Of a stretch of DNA of 64,000 nt, positions 1 to 12,984 are shown piece after piece (the stretch's first letter is position 1; each line of letters begins with the position of its first letter). The notes beneath the pieces were generated by a model. The model searched no databases. It saw nothing but the letters and a program-made list of their open reading frames with translations, and was not told the DNA's origin. The stretch is from Anaeramoeba flamelloides (lineage: Eukaryota > Metamonada > Anaeramoebidae), in NCBI GenBank assembly GCA_027625915.1, contig JANTQA010000012.1, forward strand, positions 6,966,501 to 7,030,500. The letters run 5' to 3'. Both the position numbers and the translations under genes were made by a program.

Positions 1-396
1 TTTAAATATTATCAATCCAAAAAAAAAAGTTCAAACTTTTTTAAAATGGCAAAAAAAATTACAATGTATCTGATTTTAGTTTTTTTAGTATTTTTATTTT
101 TAAAATTTTTGGAGTAATAATGACTGTTAATTTTGGGAATAAAGTGAATTAAATATGGTATTTTTAATCATAACCCCCCGGGGTAAAATATCTATAAAGG
201 AATTTTTCATAATTAAAGAATTAAGTTGCAAAAATTGAAAAAAAAAAAGTTTTACAAATTGTCTCTTTGTGTAACATTAAAAAAAGTAAAATTAAAATAA
301 ATAGAAAATATAAAGTTTTTTATTTTAAAATTACAAATATTATTATTAATAATATTTAATATTATTATTTTTTTTTTTCTGTTATTTTGGGTATTG
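1..396. other. AT-rich 3' flank, no gene seen
   Basis: This stretch lies downstream of the stop codon of the minus-strand gene that follows. It is nearly pure A/T apart from a short C/G run near 174-183. No coding signal, RNA gene or recognisable repeat was seen. Confidence 0.5.
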
Positions 397-3300
397 TTAA
401 TCAATTAGCATATTTTTTTTAGATAACCCCGATTTATTAATAAATTTAAATTTTTTATATTTTGAAGATTCGAAATTATAATTAGGAATATCGTAAGTTC
501 TTTTTTTTTGATCAAAATTGAAAAAAACACTTTTGATTGTTAATTTCTTTTTCTTTTTTTTCTTTTGATTAAATTGTAAAAAATTGGTAATTGTTTGTTT
601 ATATCTTTTTAGTTCATAAATAAATAAGTTTTTTATCATTTGTGTAAGTTTTTTTTTATGTGTGCCAAGTGAGTAACCCAATGTGGACAATTTTTGTAAG
701 AGTATTTTAATTCGATATATATCAGTTTTTTTGAGTAATTCCTCAAGTTGTATTTCAAAAAAATCACTATTTATTAGATCAGTATTTTCAAAAAAATAAT
801 TTTTATCCCTTGGTAAATTGTTTCGATTAGTTGTAATTTCTAAATCAAAAATGTCTCTCGGTTCATTCATAAGTTCTTCTTCCATATTTTGTTGGTTATT
901 GAAAGGGTTGTTAATAGATTTGCGTCTTGCCTAATTTATTTCGATATAGACATTAATAAAAAAAAATAAAAAAAGGTCGGGGAAAGTGTGATTTGTGTAA
1001 ATAAGAAAACAAAAGTATTTGATTAATTTTGAAATTGGGATTACTGATAAAAAATGTTTAAAACAAATCCAATGAGACAAAAATATTCCCAAAATTACTC
1101 TTAGATTATTAAATATAATTTAGTATTTGTTAGGTATATATACAATTAAAATTATGTATCTCTTTTTTTTTTTTTTGATTTCGAAGATTCAATTCAATTC
1201 TGAACTTTTCATTCTTACTGAAATAAATTGTATTCAAATTTTGACAATCGATCTTTAATTGAACTATTTTCGAAAATTAAATGACAATTAACTTTGGTTC
1301 TAAATTAAAATCAAACAATATAAATAAACTAAAATTCAAAATATTCCACGTGGTTAAAACAGTTCAAACAATTACAATAATACAATTTCATTCAAATTTG
1401 GAAATGATTTTGATTTTTGTAAAATATAGAAAATCATTTTTTCATCTTTTTAGTTTTTTTTTCTCATTTTCATTATTAGATTTACGTAACTTGTTTCGTT
1501 AGATCAAACTTTTTTTCAATGATAGATATTATGTTAAGGTTGAGTTGTTCAAAAGTAGAAGAACTCAAATAAAATTAGTCAATTGTATCTTATCATTTGA
1601 TCAATAATCCTAATAGAATTTAAACAAATTTAGCAATGTATTTTTTTGTTTTGCTCTCTCCAAAATTTTTAACATACGATAATTTATTAGTATTGATAAT
1701 TATTTATTTTTTTGTTTTATGAGTATCGTAATTACTAAACAATTATTAAAATTTCAATTGGTGAATGGTTATAATTTGGGGATTTCTTACTGAATTGATT
1801 AAATAAGATTTTTTTTTCAAAAATTTAATTTTGGTGTTTTAAAAATTTTGAATTGGAGTTTATTTTTCAAAAATTTTGACTCACTTGATAATGTTAATGG
1901 AAGTTTTTTTGAGAGTTTATTCCAGTATTCTTCAGTTTAAAATAATTTTTTAAATTTTTGGATCAGAATCATTTTATCTAATTTTACAAATTTTAGTAAA
2001 TTCTTTTTTTTTATATTTCTTTTTTTTTTTCTTTTTTTCTTTGATTTCTTTTTTTTTTTTTTTTTGATCGTTATTTTTTGCAAAAGATAATGTGGAAAAA
2101 AAAAAGATCTTCGAAAAGACAAATAATCATAAACAGAATTTCGATTATGTAAGGTCTTTTAAAAGATATTAAATTATTATCAAAAAATCTTATTGTTAAC
2201 TTTTTTTCAGTGGAATTTCAGCAATAAAAAATCAGTAATGCTCATTTCAAAAATTGTAATTCATTTTTTTTTTTTAGTTTTTGGTTTTATTTATTTTTTA
2301 TAGTTGGGAAAAAAATACCGGACATGAAAAAAATCCCGGACATGATTTTTAATTGTGATTATTAGTAAAATTTTTGTATAATTTCAATTAAATCCTTATT
2401 ATAAATAACCAATTTTTTTATGAGATTAGTAATAAACCTACCTAAAGTCCATCAAAGTGAGGTGTCTCTAGAATACTCGAGTAATTGTTTGATAGCGTAA
2501 GTAGATCAACTTTTTTTGAAAAACAATCGAGTTTTATAGAGGTTTACTAAGAGTTTGGAAAATGATAATTTTTCTTATTGTTTTTTGATTGATTGGATGG
2601 TGTTTTGAACAAGTGTGATTTCATCAATCATCATTCAAATAAGTGGGGGAGTTATAATTGAAAAAGTTGGAAGCTTAAAAAAAGGAATTTGATTGTAAAT
2701 AAATGAAATTACACAATAATTTTACTAATATTCACAATTAAAAATCTTGTCCGGGATTTTTTTCATGTCCGGTATTTTTTTCACTGCTCTAATTTATAAA
2801 ATATCAGGTTTTTGTATATTTAGAATGATTTAAAAGTGAATCACAAATTAGATTGATTTAATGATTAGTTGTTCCTTGGATACTAAAGGGTATTTTTTTT
2901 TTTTTTCAATTAATTATTTCAGTGAGTCACAATTTTTGAAATGGAATTTATATATATATATATAAAACACATTCCAAAATTTTGGACACGCTCAAAATCA
3001 AAAATAGAAAAAAAAAAACCCCAATTTATTGTATTTTTCCAAACTTAATATAAAACCACATTTAAGTGACATAGTATTAATGTTTTTAATAAGTAATCAT
3101 TTTAATCCAAATATAAGAAAAAAATATAAAATGCAAAAATAAAAATCGGTGTGTCTAAAATGATGAAGCGAGCTGAACAAAAAATATATTGGTAAATTTG
3201 TTGAAATTTCACCAACAATTGTTGATCCATCAAATGATAATATAAAATCGACCAATTGTAGGTAATTTTTCTATTTAACAAACTCAACACTAATCTTCTA

Positions 3301-6300
3301 TCGAACCATCGAAAAAAATTTTACAGATTTAATGAAAAAGATTAGGTAACGGGAAAAAAGGAAATGAAACCAAAACAAAAATTAAAAAAAGAAAAACTAA
3401 CCGTGCTTTTCCAGAATTTAAAAGAATTGAATAAAATTTAAGATTTTTCTCTATTCTTTTGAATTCTGGTGAAGCTAACGGTAAATGGGATGAACTAAAA
3501 ATCAGTATCTTAGATTACAATCTAAAAAAAAAACCAAAAAAAAAACTTTTTTTGTGAAAATAATTTATTTTAATCTTTGGATAAAAGATCCTAAGTGCAT
3601 TATCCAATATAAAAAGGGTAACGTTTCTAGTGTGTTTTCAGAACACATTTAGGATATAAATCCTTAAAAATTAAAATTTTAATATTATTTGAAATAGAAA
3701 TGGGATGAAATTTCAACTGGTTTTATTATTATTATTATTGAGGGGGTGTAAATTACACACTAGTTGCCCTTAGATTTAAATTCACTTTCAGAGATTTAAG
3801 CGTAAAATCATAGATTCCGTGGTTATTGATTCATAAAAATAATTACAAAATGTCACAGTTTTAAAATTAAGTCATTAAGATTTATTTCTTTTAATTTTTT
3901 ATTAAGAAAATTTAATCTATCTTTTTCATAGGAATGGCATGCCCATGAAAAATTATCAATATTTTCTATATAATTTGCTTTCTGTTCATATTTTAAACAT
4001 AAAGAACAAAATTGATTTGAATTTTTATTGGTTATATGGTAATATCTATTTAAGCAAGTTAGTAAATGTTCTAAATTTTCGAATTGTTGAACTTGATGTA
4101 TAACTTCAATATTTTTGGGGTTTTAAATAAATAATTTGGTTTTTAATCATTTCAAAATATTTTTGTGGTGTGTCGTCAAGTGTGGTAGAGTACTGTAGAG
4201 TGTCTGGGTTTCTTGAGTTTAAAAGAATAGGGTTAAAACCATTGATTTAACTCAATTCTTTTAAATTCTGGAAAACCTAATGGCGGTTTTTTTTAATTTA
4301 AGAAATAAACTATTTTTCAGTCAAAGGGGTCAGTTGTAATGGGTAAAATACATGTGTTTAAAGGGTTTGCATAGATATTAGAAGAAAAAATTTATTTTGG
4401 GAAATTTATAAAATTGAAATCATTTTTGCACATTTTTGTTTTTTTTTTTTCTATTTTTTTTTAAAACGTAATTCAGTTTGCAAAAATTTTTTTTATTTAC
4501 AAGATCAATAGTCACTTGTTAAAAATGTGTTATTCTAAGGTTATTGAAACCATGGAAATGATTGTTGAGAAATCATATTGATTTCTATTGCAATTCTATT
4601 CGATCTTTGATCTGATATTTAATTAATAAATGTGAAAAATTATCACTTCATTTTCATTTCCTTTTTCAAATAGAGACCATAAATACCAACACACTTTGTT
4701 TGGGGGCTTGATTTCTAAAAGGAAAGTATGTAAAATGAAGTGAAAATTGTTTCCTATTTATTATTCAAATACCACACTACAAGGAAAATTTAAATACCTA
4801 AAATTAAAGTTAGCCAAAACCATAGATTGGATTTCGGTTATACTTCTTTGATAAATTATTTTTTCAAAGTTATCATAATTTTATGTAATAAAAAAAGGAT
4901 AGCTATTAAACTCTTGAAAATCTGAATACCCCCCTTTTCAAAAATACCGACTTTTGAAAAAAACACCTATTTTCAGGGTATTTTTTTATTAGAAAAAGTT
5001 GAAATGAATTAATTTTTGATTGAACATTAAGATTGAAAAAAGAATATATGTTAAAGTAATTTGCAGAAAACAATCGGGAACGTATATAAAAACTCAAACA
5101 TGGAAAAAAATAAAATGATAAAAAATATTCCCAAAAACAGATAAAAAATCAGATTTTCAATTTAATTTAGCAATATCTTTTGATTTAAATATTTTGTGCT
5201 ATTTTCAAATTGAAAAATATGTTTCCTTTTTGACTATTAAAAAAATACTTGAAAATTATCTCTCTACTAAGTCAATTAAAAAATTCAAAAATTTTACAAT
5301 TAAAAATGAAAAAAATATTACTGAAAAATTTCATTTTTTTTTTCAATTCCTATTAATATCTATTAAAGTTGTAAACCTCATTGAAAATTGTTATATATAA
5401 TAATGTTTATTATATGAGTGTATTTCAAAAATACATAATTTAGAGATTTTTTTTTGAAAAAATTTTCCTTGTAGTGCAGTAGAAGTTCAAAACGAAAATT
5501 GTTGTTTTACTAAATGGGACCCTAAGAATTTGAGTTTTTCAATTTTTAAGAAAATTTATTGATTAATTAGTTTTCTTTCAGACATATATCAACAATTCTT
5601 TGATGATGTGTATTATTCTGTTTATTTCTTATTTGTTCTTCAAAGGTCAATTATATAAAATAATTGATATTTGAAAAAAATGTTTTTTTTTTGGATTCCC
5701 CTTTGACAGAAACAGAGTTTATATAAGTACACATATACTGAGTTGTTGAATTCCAAAAGTTGGGAGTGTTGTTAGTTTTTAAATCTTTTGAATGACAGTT
5801 GATTTTATTATAAAATTTCAACCGATTTTCTTTTTTTTCATAATTCGAATCTTTTTTCGTTTCGGATTCTTAATTCGCCCAATATGTAACATACCAAAAA
5901 GTACACAAACAAACAAAAAGAGAACACTAAATTACAATCTATTTGTTTGAAATTTTGATAAAGGAAAAGGACAAAATGGAAAATGAAAATTTTTTCTCAT
6001 TTATTATTCAAGTATGAACAAATAAAGAGTTCTTCTGATTCTCAAGAAAGAAAGGTCATAATTTCACAATGTTTTGATCCATACTTTCCACGAGGTGGCT
6101 TTTTTGAATATCGTCCTTAAGTTATTCACCTTAAAATGAATGGTTTTTGTATTTTATTGAATCACAAAGAAAAAAAGAATTAAAAAAATTAATTAATAAG
6201 AAAGAAGAATGAGTAAACTTACCCTAAAATTGAAATTCGGGTTTTTTTGGATCAACTCTTCCGTACCATTTTTTTGAGAACTATTTAAAATTGATAAAAG

Positions 6301-7004
6301 AGAGACGAGAATGTCATTCTTGAAATAGTCTCTTTTCTTCATTGAATTTGTATATTTTGAAAAATTCATTCTAAATTTCGCCAAGATCAGTTTTTTCTTT
6401 GTTTGTGGGAAGTTGTGAAAAAATAATGAGGGTTTTCCAAAAAAAATTTAAACAAAGAATTTTATCAAAAAGTTTTTAAAATCATGTGTAAAAAAAAAGA
6501 GTTTTTTTGTTTTTTCGAATTGTTTGTAAAAGCCAAAGTGCTTTTGGATTAAATGCATGCAAAAGAAAAATAAAAGAAAAACAAAAGAAAAAAAAAGAAA
6601 AACAAAAGAAAAAAAAAAGAAAAAGAAAATCAAAAAAATCTTACGATCATATTTAAAATGACATACATGGCTTTTTTGTAATCTAAAAAATCTAAAAATT
6701 GTTGTTGGAAAGAAGAGAAAAATTGATTGATCGTCTGGTGATTAAGACAGTTTATTTGTTTATCAATTGTTTGGTGTGTGGCATACTCAAAACGTTTTAG
6801 AAGAAGTCCTTCTTGATTCAGCTCAAAAAGATCATAAATGTCTTGATAGATGTCACTGAGCGATGCTTGTTTTTGGTTGTTTGTTGAGGGCATTAATTCT
6901 ATTAACTCTTCAAGTCGGTTGATGATCTCATCGTGGTTTTTTATTTTGAAGGTAAGATTGAGTTTTTGTGGGAATATTCGGTTTGCGGTTTCTTCTAATT
7001 CCAT
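397..7004 (-). CDS. Hypothetical protein, proposed three-exon gene with a 5.3-kb intron
   Basis: I do not recognise this protein. Proposed exons on the minus strand are 7004-6645 (ATG start, 120 codons), 6396-6223 (58 codons) and 930-397 (177 codons plus TAA), giving 355 residues. Exon 1 ends at a GTAAGA donor and exon 2 at a GTAAGT donor. The acceptors are an AAAG (ending 6397) and an ATTAG (ending 931). All junctions are phase 0 and the reading frame stays open to each splice site. The N-terminal part looks alpha-helical with alternating Leu/Ile and acidic residues. The C-terminal exon has a helical Leu-rich stretch and ends in a basic Lys/Phe-rich tail. The first two exons are well supported as a pair. 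The link to the third, across 5,292 bp, is an inference: the third exon could be a separate gene or other exons could lie between. Confidence 0.5.
1300..1815 (+). repeat. Dispersed repeat, copy 1 (about 0.5 kb)
   Basis: This block matches, in inverted orientation, sequence at 52905-53415 and more weakly at 36937-37430. A short shared peptide-like frame (KFKIFH then KTVQ.ITII) first drew attention to it, but frames are broken in all copies, so I call it a non-coding mobile-element relic. The order of similar blocks is kept along the whole length. It lies in the proposed 5.3-kb intron. Confidence 0.6.
2302..2786. mobile_element. MITE-like element with ~75-bp terminal inverted repeats
   Basis: The ends are long inverted repeats. 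Each arm has two spaced CCGGACA motifs, at 2318-2343 and 2749-2775, separated by A-rich sequence, and similarity continues inward through TTTTTAATTGTGA. The outer tips read AGTTGGGAAA and, on the other strand, CAGTGAAAAA. The middle has no coding potential. No clear target duplication was found. The repeated CCGG motifs stand out in this AT-rich DNA and may be a transposase-binding site. It sits in the proposed giant intron. Confidence 0.75.
2960..3300 (+). repeat. Composite of two dispersed repeat fragments
   Basis: The part at about 2960-3160 resembles 47810-48030 in the same orientation (shared blocks around GTATTAATGTTTTTA and AAAAATCG.TGTGT). The part at about 3170-3300 resembles the 0.5-kb dispersed family at 37100-37270 and 53080-53240. 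Both matches are diverged. No coding frame survives. Confidence 0.4.
3399..3482. repeat. Palindromic ~75-bp repeat (TTCCAGAATT family)
   Basis: The left arm TTCCAGAATTTAAAAGAATT is answered by a right arm ending TTCTTTTGAATTCTGG, followed by GCTAACG. Similar units recur near 4215-4285, 21170-21870, 44195-44285, 49635-50000, 51535-51610 and 57670-57860. It has no coding content. Confidence 0.75.
3727..4190 (-). mobile_element. LINE 3' fragment (C-terminal domain and 3' tail)
   Basis: Read on the minus strand, an open frame covers the C-terminal end of a non-LTR retrotransposon protein, with a CSLC pair followed by a distal CHSY, the zinc-binding-like pattern seen after the reverse transcriptase in many LINEs. 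The element ends in an (ATT)n tract at 3727-3740, read as a TAA-type tail on the coding strand. The 3' end matches 43497-43930 and 50985-51429. It is 5' truncated, and its upstream side runs into a palindromic repeat block. Confidence 0.8.
4190..4290. repeat. GTCAAGTG/TAGAGTAC minisatellite plus palindrome at the LINE junction
   Basis: Short degenerate repeats of the form ACTCTACGGC (reverse: GTAGAGTAC) are followed by the TTCCAGAATT-type palindrome. The same combination lies at the same LINE junction near 43925 and 51405, and independently near 12305, 21770 and 49595. Confidence 0.65.
4775..5476. mobile_element. CACTA-like non-autonomous element, 702 bp
   Basis: It is bounded by a perfect 17-bp inverted repeat, CACTACAAGGAAAATTT at 4775-4791 and its complement at 5460-5476. 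Termini beginning CACTACAAG are a hallmark of the CACTA/EnSpm superfamily. The 3-bp flanks are not identical, so a target duplication is not proven. The interior is A/T rich; the two open frames inside it (about 4906-5097 and 5194-5400) show no recognisable protein. Confidence 0.65.
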
Positions 7005-8298
7005 TTGGATTTGTAAAAAAATAGTTTTTTTATGGAAAGATCTGAAGAAAAATAATTAACGTTAATTTTTCTAAGAAATTTTAATATTTATGTGAAATTC
7101 TTTTGAATATATATATTGTTCAGAACTTAACTGTTAGTTTTGGAAGTCATTCAATCAAAATCTGTGATTTTACTCTTAATCTACAGATTATCTTTCGGTC
7201 AAACAAAATTTTTAAATAAATAAGGAGAATATAGAGTTTAACGATGATTTAACAAAATACAGACAAAGAACAACACAAAGAAACCACTTACTCTTGAATT
7301 TTCTCTCAAGAAAAGGATTCAAACTAAATTCTATGTTTCTTAAAAAAACAATACCGTTTTACAATTTTACCATCATTAGGAGAAAATCAAGAAGATTTGA
7401 AGTTTAACTTTATTAGTAATACGATAAATTTAATATATATTGTGTTCTTTACTCAATTCAAAACTTATGTCATTGATAAGGTACACACTCTTAATAGTAA
7501 AATTATATGAAATAAAGTGATCAAAATAGTGCGTGCACAACAACTGCAATCACTTTTTCAGCAAATAAAATCACCTACTTTTTTTTCTTCTTGTTCATAT
7601 GGAAACATCCAATTTACTACCAAATAGGACACCTAAGTACAAATTATTTTTGAAAGTAAAAGTCTGGTTATTTTCTGTAAAATTTAAATTATTCATGCAA
7701 ATAGTTGAAAATTGACCATAATATTCTCAATTTTTTTGAAATTTTTTTGTTTTTTTTATGATTAAAATTTTATGAAAAATTTACTCTATTCTTTGAGATT
7801 CTTTTTGTAATTTGATCTTTCATTTTTAGAATTTCTATTTGAATATTAAAACTTTAAGAAATCAGTACCATCTTTGCTTTGGGCTTATTGTTCGTTTATT
7901 CATCATTTGATGTCTAGGTCTTCTATACCAAAAAAACACGCTTTTTATTTTGAAACATGAATTAAAACTTTTCTTCGGGATAATTTTGACAACAGGAGTG
8001 AAACCGTCTATTTTTAGGATGATATTTTGTATGTCCCTCAAAGTCTTTGGGTAAAGTCCAAATTCAACTTTTTAAGTTGTTTGAAATAAATTGGGTTTTT
8101 TCAAATGAAGATCCAAAACCCAAATTATTACACAAGCAAAAGGTTTTTCCTGTTGAGATCCTTTAAACTTGCTCGTCTTCCTCTTATTAGTTGATACTTT
8201 TCTTTAAAATTGACCACTTCTCCCATGAACTTGTCAATGAAGTTGTAATATCATTTTTTGTTTTTTTTTTTTCTTTTGGATTTAATTTGCAGCAATCT
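7005..8298. other. Divergent intergenic region (likely two promoters)
   Basis: This 1.3-kb spacer separates the minus-strand gene starting at 7004 from the plus-strand transporter starting at 8299. A TTTGCAG acceptor at 8286-8292 after a long T-rich tract suggests a 5'-UTR intron just before the transporter start. No conserved promoter motif could be identified in the A/T background. Confidence 0.45.
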
Positions 8299-11200
8299 AT
8301 GAAAGCTTTACAACCACAAGCAAGATTAGTTATTCTTGCAATGATACTTTTTTTTGTTTCTTCTTTTGTGCTTCCGTTTTTTAATCAAGGCATTCTTTCT
8401 GGGATAGTTAGTCCATCATTAGTTTTTTTGGCGTGGATGCAATGCTTTGGGACAGTTGCAATAACGTTTATCGTAGCAAAAATGTTTAACAGCCAAAATT
8501 TCCCGCTTAGATTTCCTAAATTTGAGACTAAAAAGGTAGTTCAAATATTGCCTTCTTCAATTTGCTTTGGTTGTTTATTAGTTTTTCAAAATTATTCATT
8601 TCAAAACGACAAATCTCTTCTAATGATGGTAAGTATATTTTTAAAAATCAATTACAACAAAAAAAAAACAAAAAATAAAATAACAAACCTTCCAACAAAG
8701 AAAAGAATTCTTTTTGATTTTGAGTTACACATACGATCTTCAAAAAATTCAAAAAACTTTCGTTGAGGGTTGCTGTGAATTCAAAGAAACCACAAACATT
8801 TTTTTTGACTTATTTACCCAACTTTTACAAAACAAAACACCGATAATTTTTGAAATTCTGGTTTTTGTCTGTGAAAAAAAGTACAAAATAAGTTTATTGG
8901 GCTATACTTTGTGAGTTGGCTGTGTTTTCAATCTACTAATAAGTTCAATAGAAGTAAGTAACTGTTTTTTGCTTTATTGATAAATCCAAAAAAATTGTCA
9001 AGCCTTTTTGCTTCATTTTCCTTTTTTTTGTAAATTCGATAACTCTCCTTTCAAATCAGTTCACTGTATATAACATTTGAAAAGTCAGGTTATTTTACAA
9101 GTTTCTTCACATTTAAACCAACAAAAATCTTTCTTTTAAAGTGAGGTAAAACAATTAGAAAAAGGGAAAAAGAAGTAAAAATTTTAAAACATTTATTTGA
9201 ATTTGAATTTATTGTTAAGGGTTAGATGAAACCTCATCTAATCTGTTAAAGAGAGAATTTTGAAGTGAATAAATTTGAGACTTCTAATTCAAAGAGTATC
9301 TAAATAGATACAGTCATCAGAACTACTATTATTTTCCAATTAAAAAATGAAAATTTTTAGTTCTCATTTCAAAATATTTTTCTAGTTCAAGTTGATTAAA
9401 ATCCAAAGATCTTTACAAAATCATCTAGAAATGATATTTTTAGACAATAAAATAAACTTCCTTAGTTAACTCAAAGACAAAATTTTTACCTTGCTAATTT
9501 GATTGTAGCAGTAATAATTAATATTCGTTTTGGGACTTGAAATAAAAATTTTCATTTATTAATTGGAAAATAACAGTATTTGAATCTTAATTTAGTTTTC
9601 TAATTTATTTGAATTTGTCAGTATTACATTTAAAAAATATCACGTAATGGCTTAACTACAATCCAGTTGGAAAACTGGAGAGATCAAGAGATTAGTAGTA
9701 ATATTTTTTTATGAGACAAGTGAAAATTAAGATCTCAATATATTTTCATAAATCAGTAATTACAATTAACCCATTTTCTTAATCCTGATTTTTGAAAATT
9801 AAATTTGTGGTTTTTTTTTCACTTCATTTCGTAATTTGAATAAATAATCACACAACCGACAAGTCTCTATAATGGTTGTTGAACTAATTGCGAAAATTAG
9901 CATGTATTACTGGCATTTGAATGATAAATGGGAAAATATTTTAAAATCATTTTCAACCTATTTTTCTTTTATAAACAGAGTTTTCAAAGAAATAGATTGT
10001 AATTTGTGTTCTCGGTTTATTTTTGATATCTATTTATTTGTTTGGCACCTTTTGGTATTAATATATTGAAGTGAAACTCGAATCCTAAATGAAAAGAATA
10101 TATGAGAATTGAAAAAAGATAATCAGATGAAAAGTTTATACCATTTAAATTTCAAATACCAGCATACTAATTTTTAAAAAGTGTGAGGAAAAAGTATTTA
10201 GAACAGCTTTAAAACAGATGAACACCCACCCTCAAGACATTTTTTACAAAATTTTTGATCACACTTTCGTAAAACAACTTTAATTAGAATTTTTTTCGAA
10301 CTACTATTTGTTGAAAAGAAGGGAACAAAAATTTCATTCAGCTTTCCAAAAAAGGTTTAAAGGATAAAAGCCAAATTTCAAATTTTTTCAGACTTAAAAT
10401 CAGGATATGAATGATTCATTTCTCCATTTAGAATTGGGAACTTTGATGGTTTCTAATCTTTGAATTTTTAACTTTTTTCAGAAATTCAAATGAAAATTTT
10501 GTTACTTTTATTTTCCAATTAACAGTAATTTGCCCCTTAACAATCATTGCGTCATTTGAATAATAAATAGGGGAAAAATTTCACTTCAACTTCATCTATT
10601 TTTCTAATAAACCTCCGATGCATTGGTTGAAATTTGTGATATCTATTTTTTTGCTTAGTCCTTTTTATGGGGTTATATTATTAAATTTCAAATTTGGTCA
10701 AATTGAATTTTTTTCGTATTTTTGAAGAGTTTCTTGATAATTTTCATCGATATAATTTTTGAGATTTTTTAATAGTTTTTAATGCTTACTGGAGTAAAAA
10801 CCAAAAAGATTATTTTGTGATTGGTTGGTATTTTATTGCATAGATTGTAGAAAATCCAAAATGTTGAAATCATCAATACTAAATATTTTTAAAAATTTGT
10901 TCTAAACACAATTTTAACGAACAAAGTTAAGGGTCTAGTCATTTACCGTGAATGTACTCCATACTCAGGGGGTGGCGTGATACCCAAAAGGGTATTGTGA
11001 AATAGCACTTCTTTTTGTTGACAAAATTCAAATAACAAATAAAAAATTTCATTGGATCTCTTTGACAAAAATTTCAAAGAAGAAAAATAAGTTTAAAAAG
11101 AGTTCCCAATTTCAAAAAATCAAAATTTAAAAAAAAAAATTCATCTTTTCTCATTTTATATTTCCAAATGGTCAAATTTCTTTAATTTAAAACAAATTGC

Positions 11201-12948
11201 TTTCTTGAAGTTCGCAATCAATTTAATTCGATTTATTCTGATTTGTGGTTATTTTGTAACCATCTAAATTTTACCAAGTAAGGATTTTGTAATATTCAAT
11301 GGATAAAAAATAACTCATTTGAAAAATGAAAAAAAAGAAAAAAAAAGTCACCGAGATCTTAAAAAGCGCCAAAGAGCAACACTTCAAAACTGACATAGTC
11401 GTTTTCGAAATTGTAATTCACAACCATTCTAATTGGAAATTGAGTGTCGCTCTTTGGCGCTTTTTTCTAAAAATGTACTCATCTTTAGTTGTTGATTTTT
11501 CAAGATCGATCATACATCATAGGTTGGTTACTTTTTGATTGGTGTTAGGTCCTCATAAAAATTACTAAAAAGTTTTTTTCCATTTCAGAAAAAAAAATTT
11601 CACCATAATTACTCGACCCTTAAGTGGAAAATTTTTGCCCCATTAAACAAATTACACAAGTCTACTTCCTATCTTAATTATTGTTTTTTTCAAAATACAA
11701 GCCAGAATTCCCAAACATACCCTAACAACACCACCCAAACCCATCCTAACATATTCTAACCTACCCTAAAATACCCCAACTTACCCAAAAAAAGGGTTTT
11801 AAATACCCATACCAATATATTTCAATAGAATTGATCATTTTGAAAAAATTGAGAATTTGACTAATTTTGAAATTTGACAAAATTTGAAAAGTAACAATTT
11901 TACCTTTTATAGCTCTATATTGATATATTTTAGGTAAAATAAGGATCCTAAATAAAAGCCACGTTCAAAAATTGGAAAATGATAATCAACTGAAATTTTA
12001 TTCAATTTAAATTCTAAATACCAGTAGTTAGGAAACATATCTAATAGATCATATTTAATGTTTTACGAAAAGAACCTTTCCCCTTTAACTGGAACAGAAT
12101 TATTCATTTATAAAACGCATCAAATTATTCCAAAATAATAATCTTTTGGTCTTCAAAAAAATATTTTTTTTATTGTTAATTAGGAGAGGTGATTCAACAA
12201 AATTACCTCATATTTGCAGTTAGGTTTTTTTTTAATTTTTCGTTAATTAAAAGAAAATTTCTTAAATTTTCTTTGAATTTCTGAAATTAAAAAAAAAAAA
12301 AACTAGGCAATCTACGGCACTCTACGGCACTTTCTCAAACGCTGAATTTATTTAAGATTTTTTTATACCATCTATAATGTAGGCAAGATTATTTCTCATA
12401 GGATGGGTTTTCTTAAAAAAAAATAAAAGAAAAAAAATTATTTTTAAACAAAGACAAGAAAAAGAGAAAGAAAATCACGAAATAAGAAAGAGTAGGATTT
12501 ATTGGTAAGGGTTAAGTGTCCAAGAGCTCTTAATCTGTTAAAGAGAGAGTTTTGAAGTGACTAAATTTGTGACTCCTAATTCAAAGAGTAGTCAAAAGAA
12601 TCTTTTAATTACAGTAATTAGAAGTATTTTAAACTCAATTTAGTTTTTGAAAAGAAAGAGATTAAAATAAAAAAAAAAATACAAAAAACTTAAAGTTTTT
12701 TTTTGCACCTTGAGTGCTTAATTGGTTTTTGGTTGTTTCCTTTTATGTTAATTATGTCGAAAATTTCTAGATCTGTACCATCGTGCCATCACATTTATGC
12801 AATGCTGTACTCACCAGAAGTTAATATCAGGACAAGGTAATTGTATATAAGAAGTTAGATTACCATAACTATTTCTCTTCTTCAATACCTTGCCCACCAA
12901 ATTCGAACCACACCGTTTATTATTTTTCTTGTTCACTACTTTTCTACA

Positions 12949-12984
<36 letters not shown>

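Noticed and set aside
174-183. CCCCCCGGGG run near the window start
   Set aside because: Striking in A/T DNA, but a single short run with no associated structure.
4906-5400. Two open frames inside the CACTA-like element
   Set aside because: About 60-70 codons each, A/T-driven composition, no resemblance to a transposase.
8191-8298. In-frame upstream extension of the transporter
   Set aside because: It starts with TTG, reads through a long T tract ending in TTTGCAG, and adds nothing typical of the family; more likely a 5'-UTR intron.
12770-12840. Possible extra transporter exon (a frame reading RAITF before a GTAATT donor)
   Set aside because: The protein is already complete across the 8628/13168 junction and the frame has no preceding acceptor that fits.
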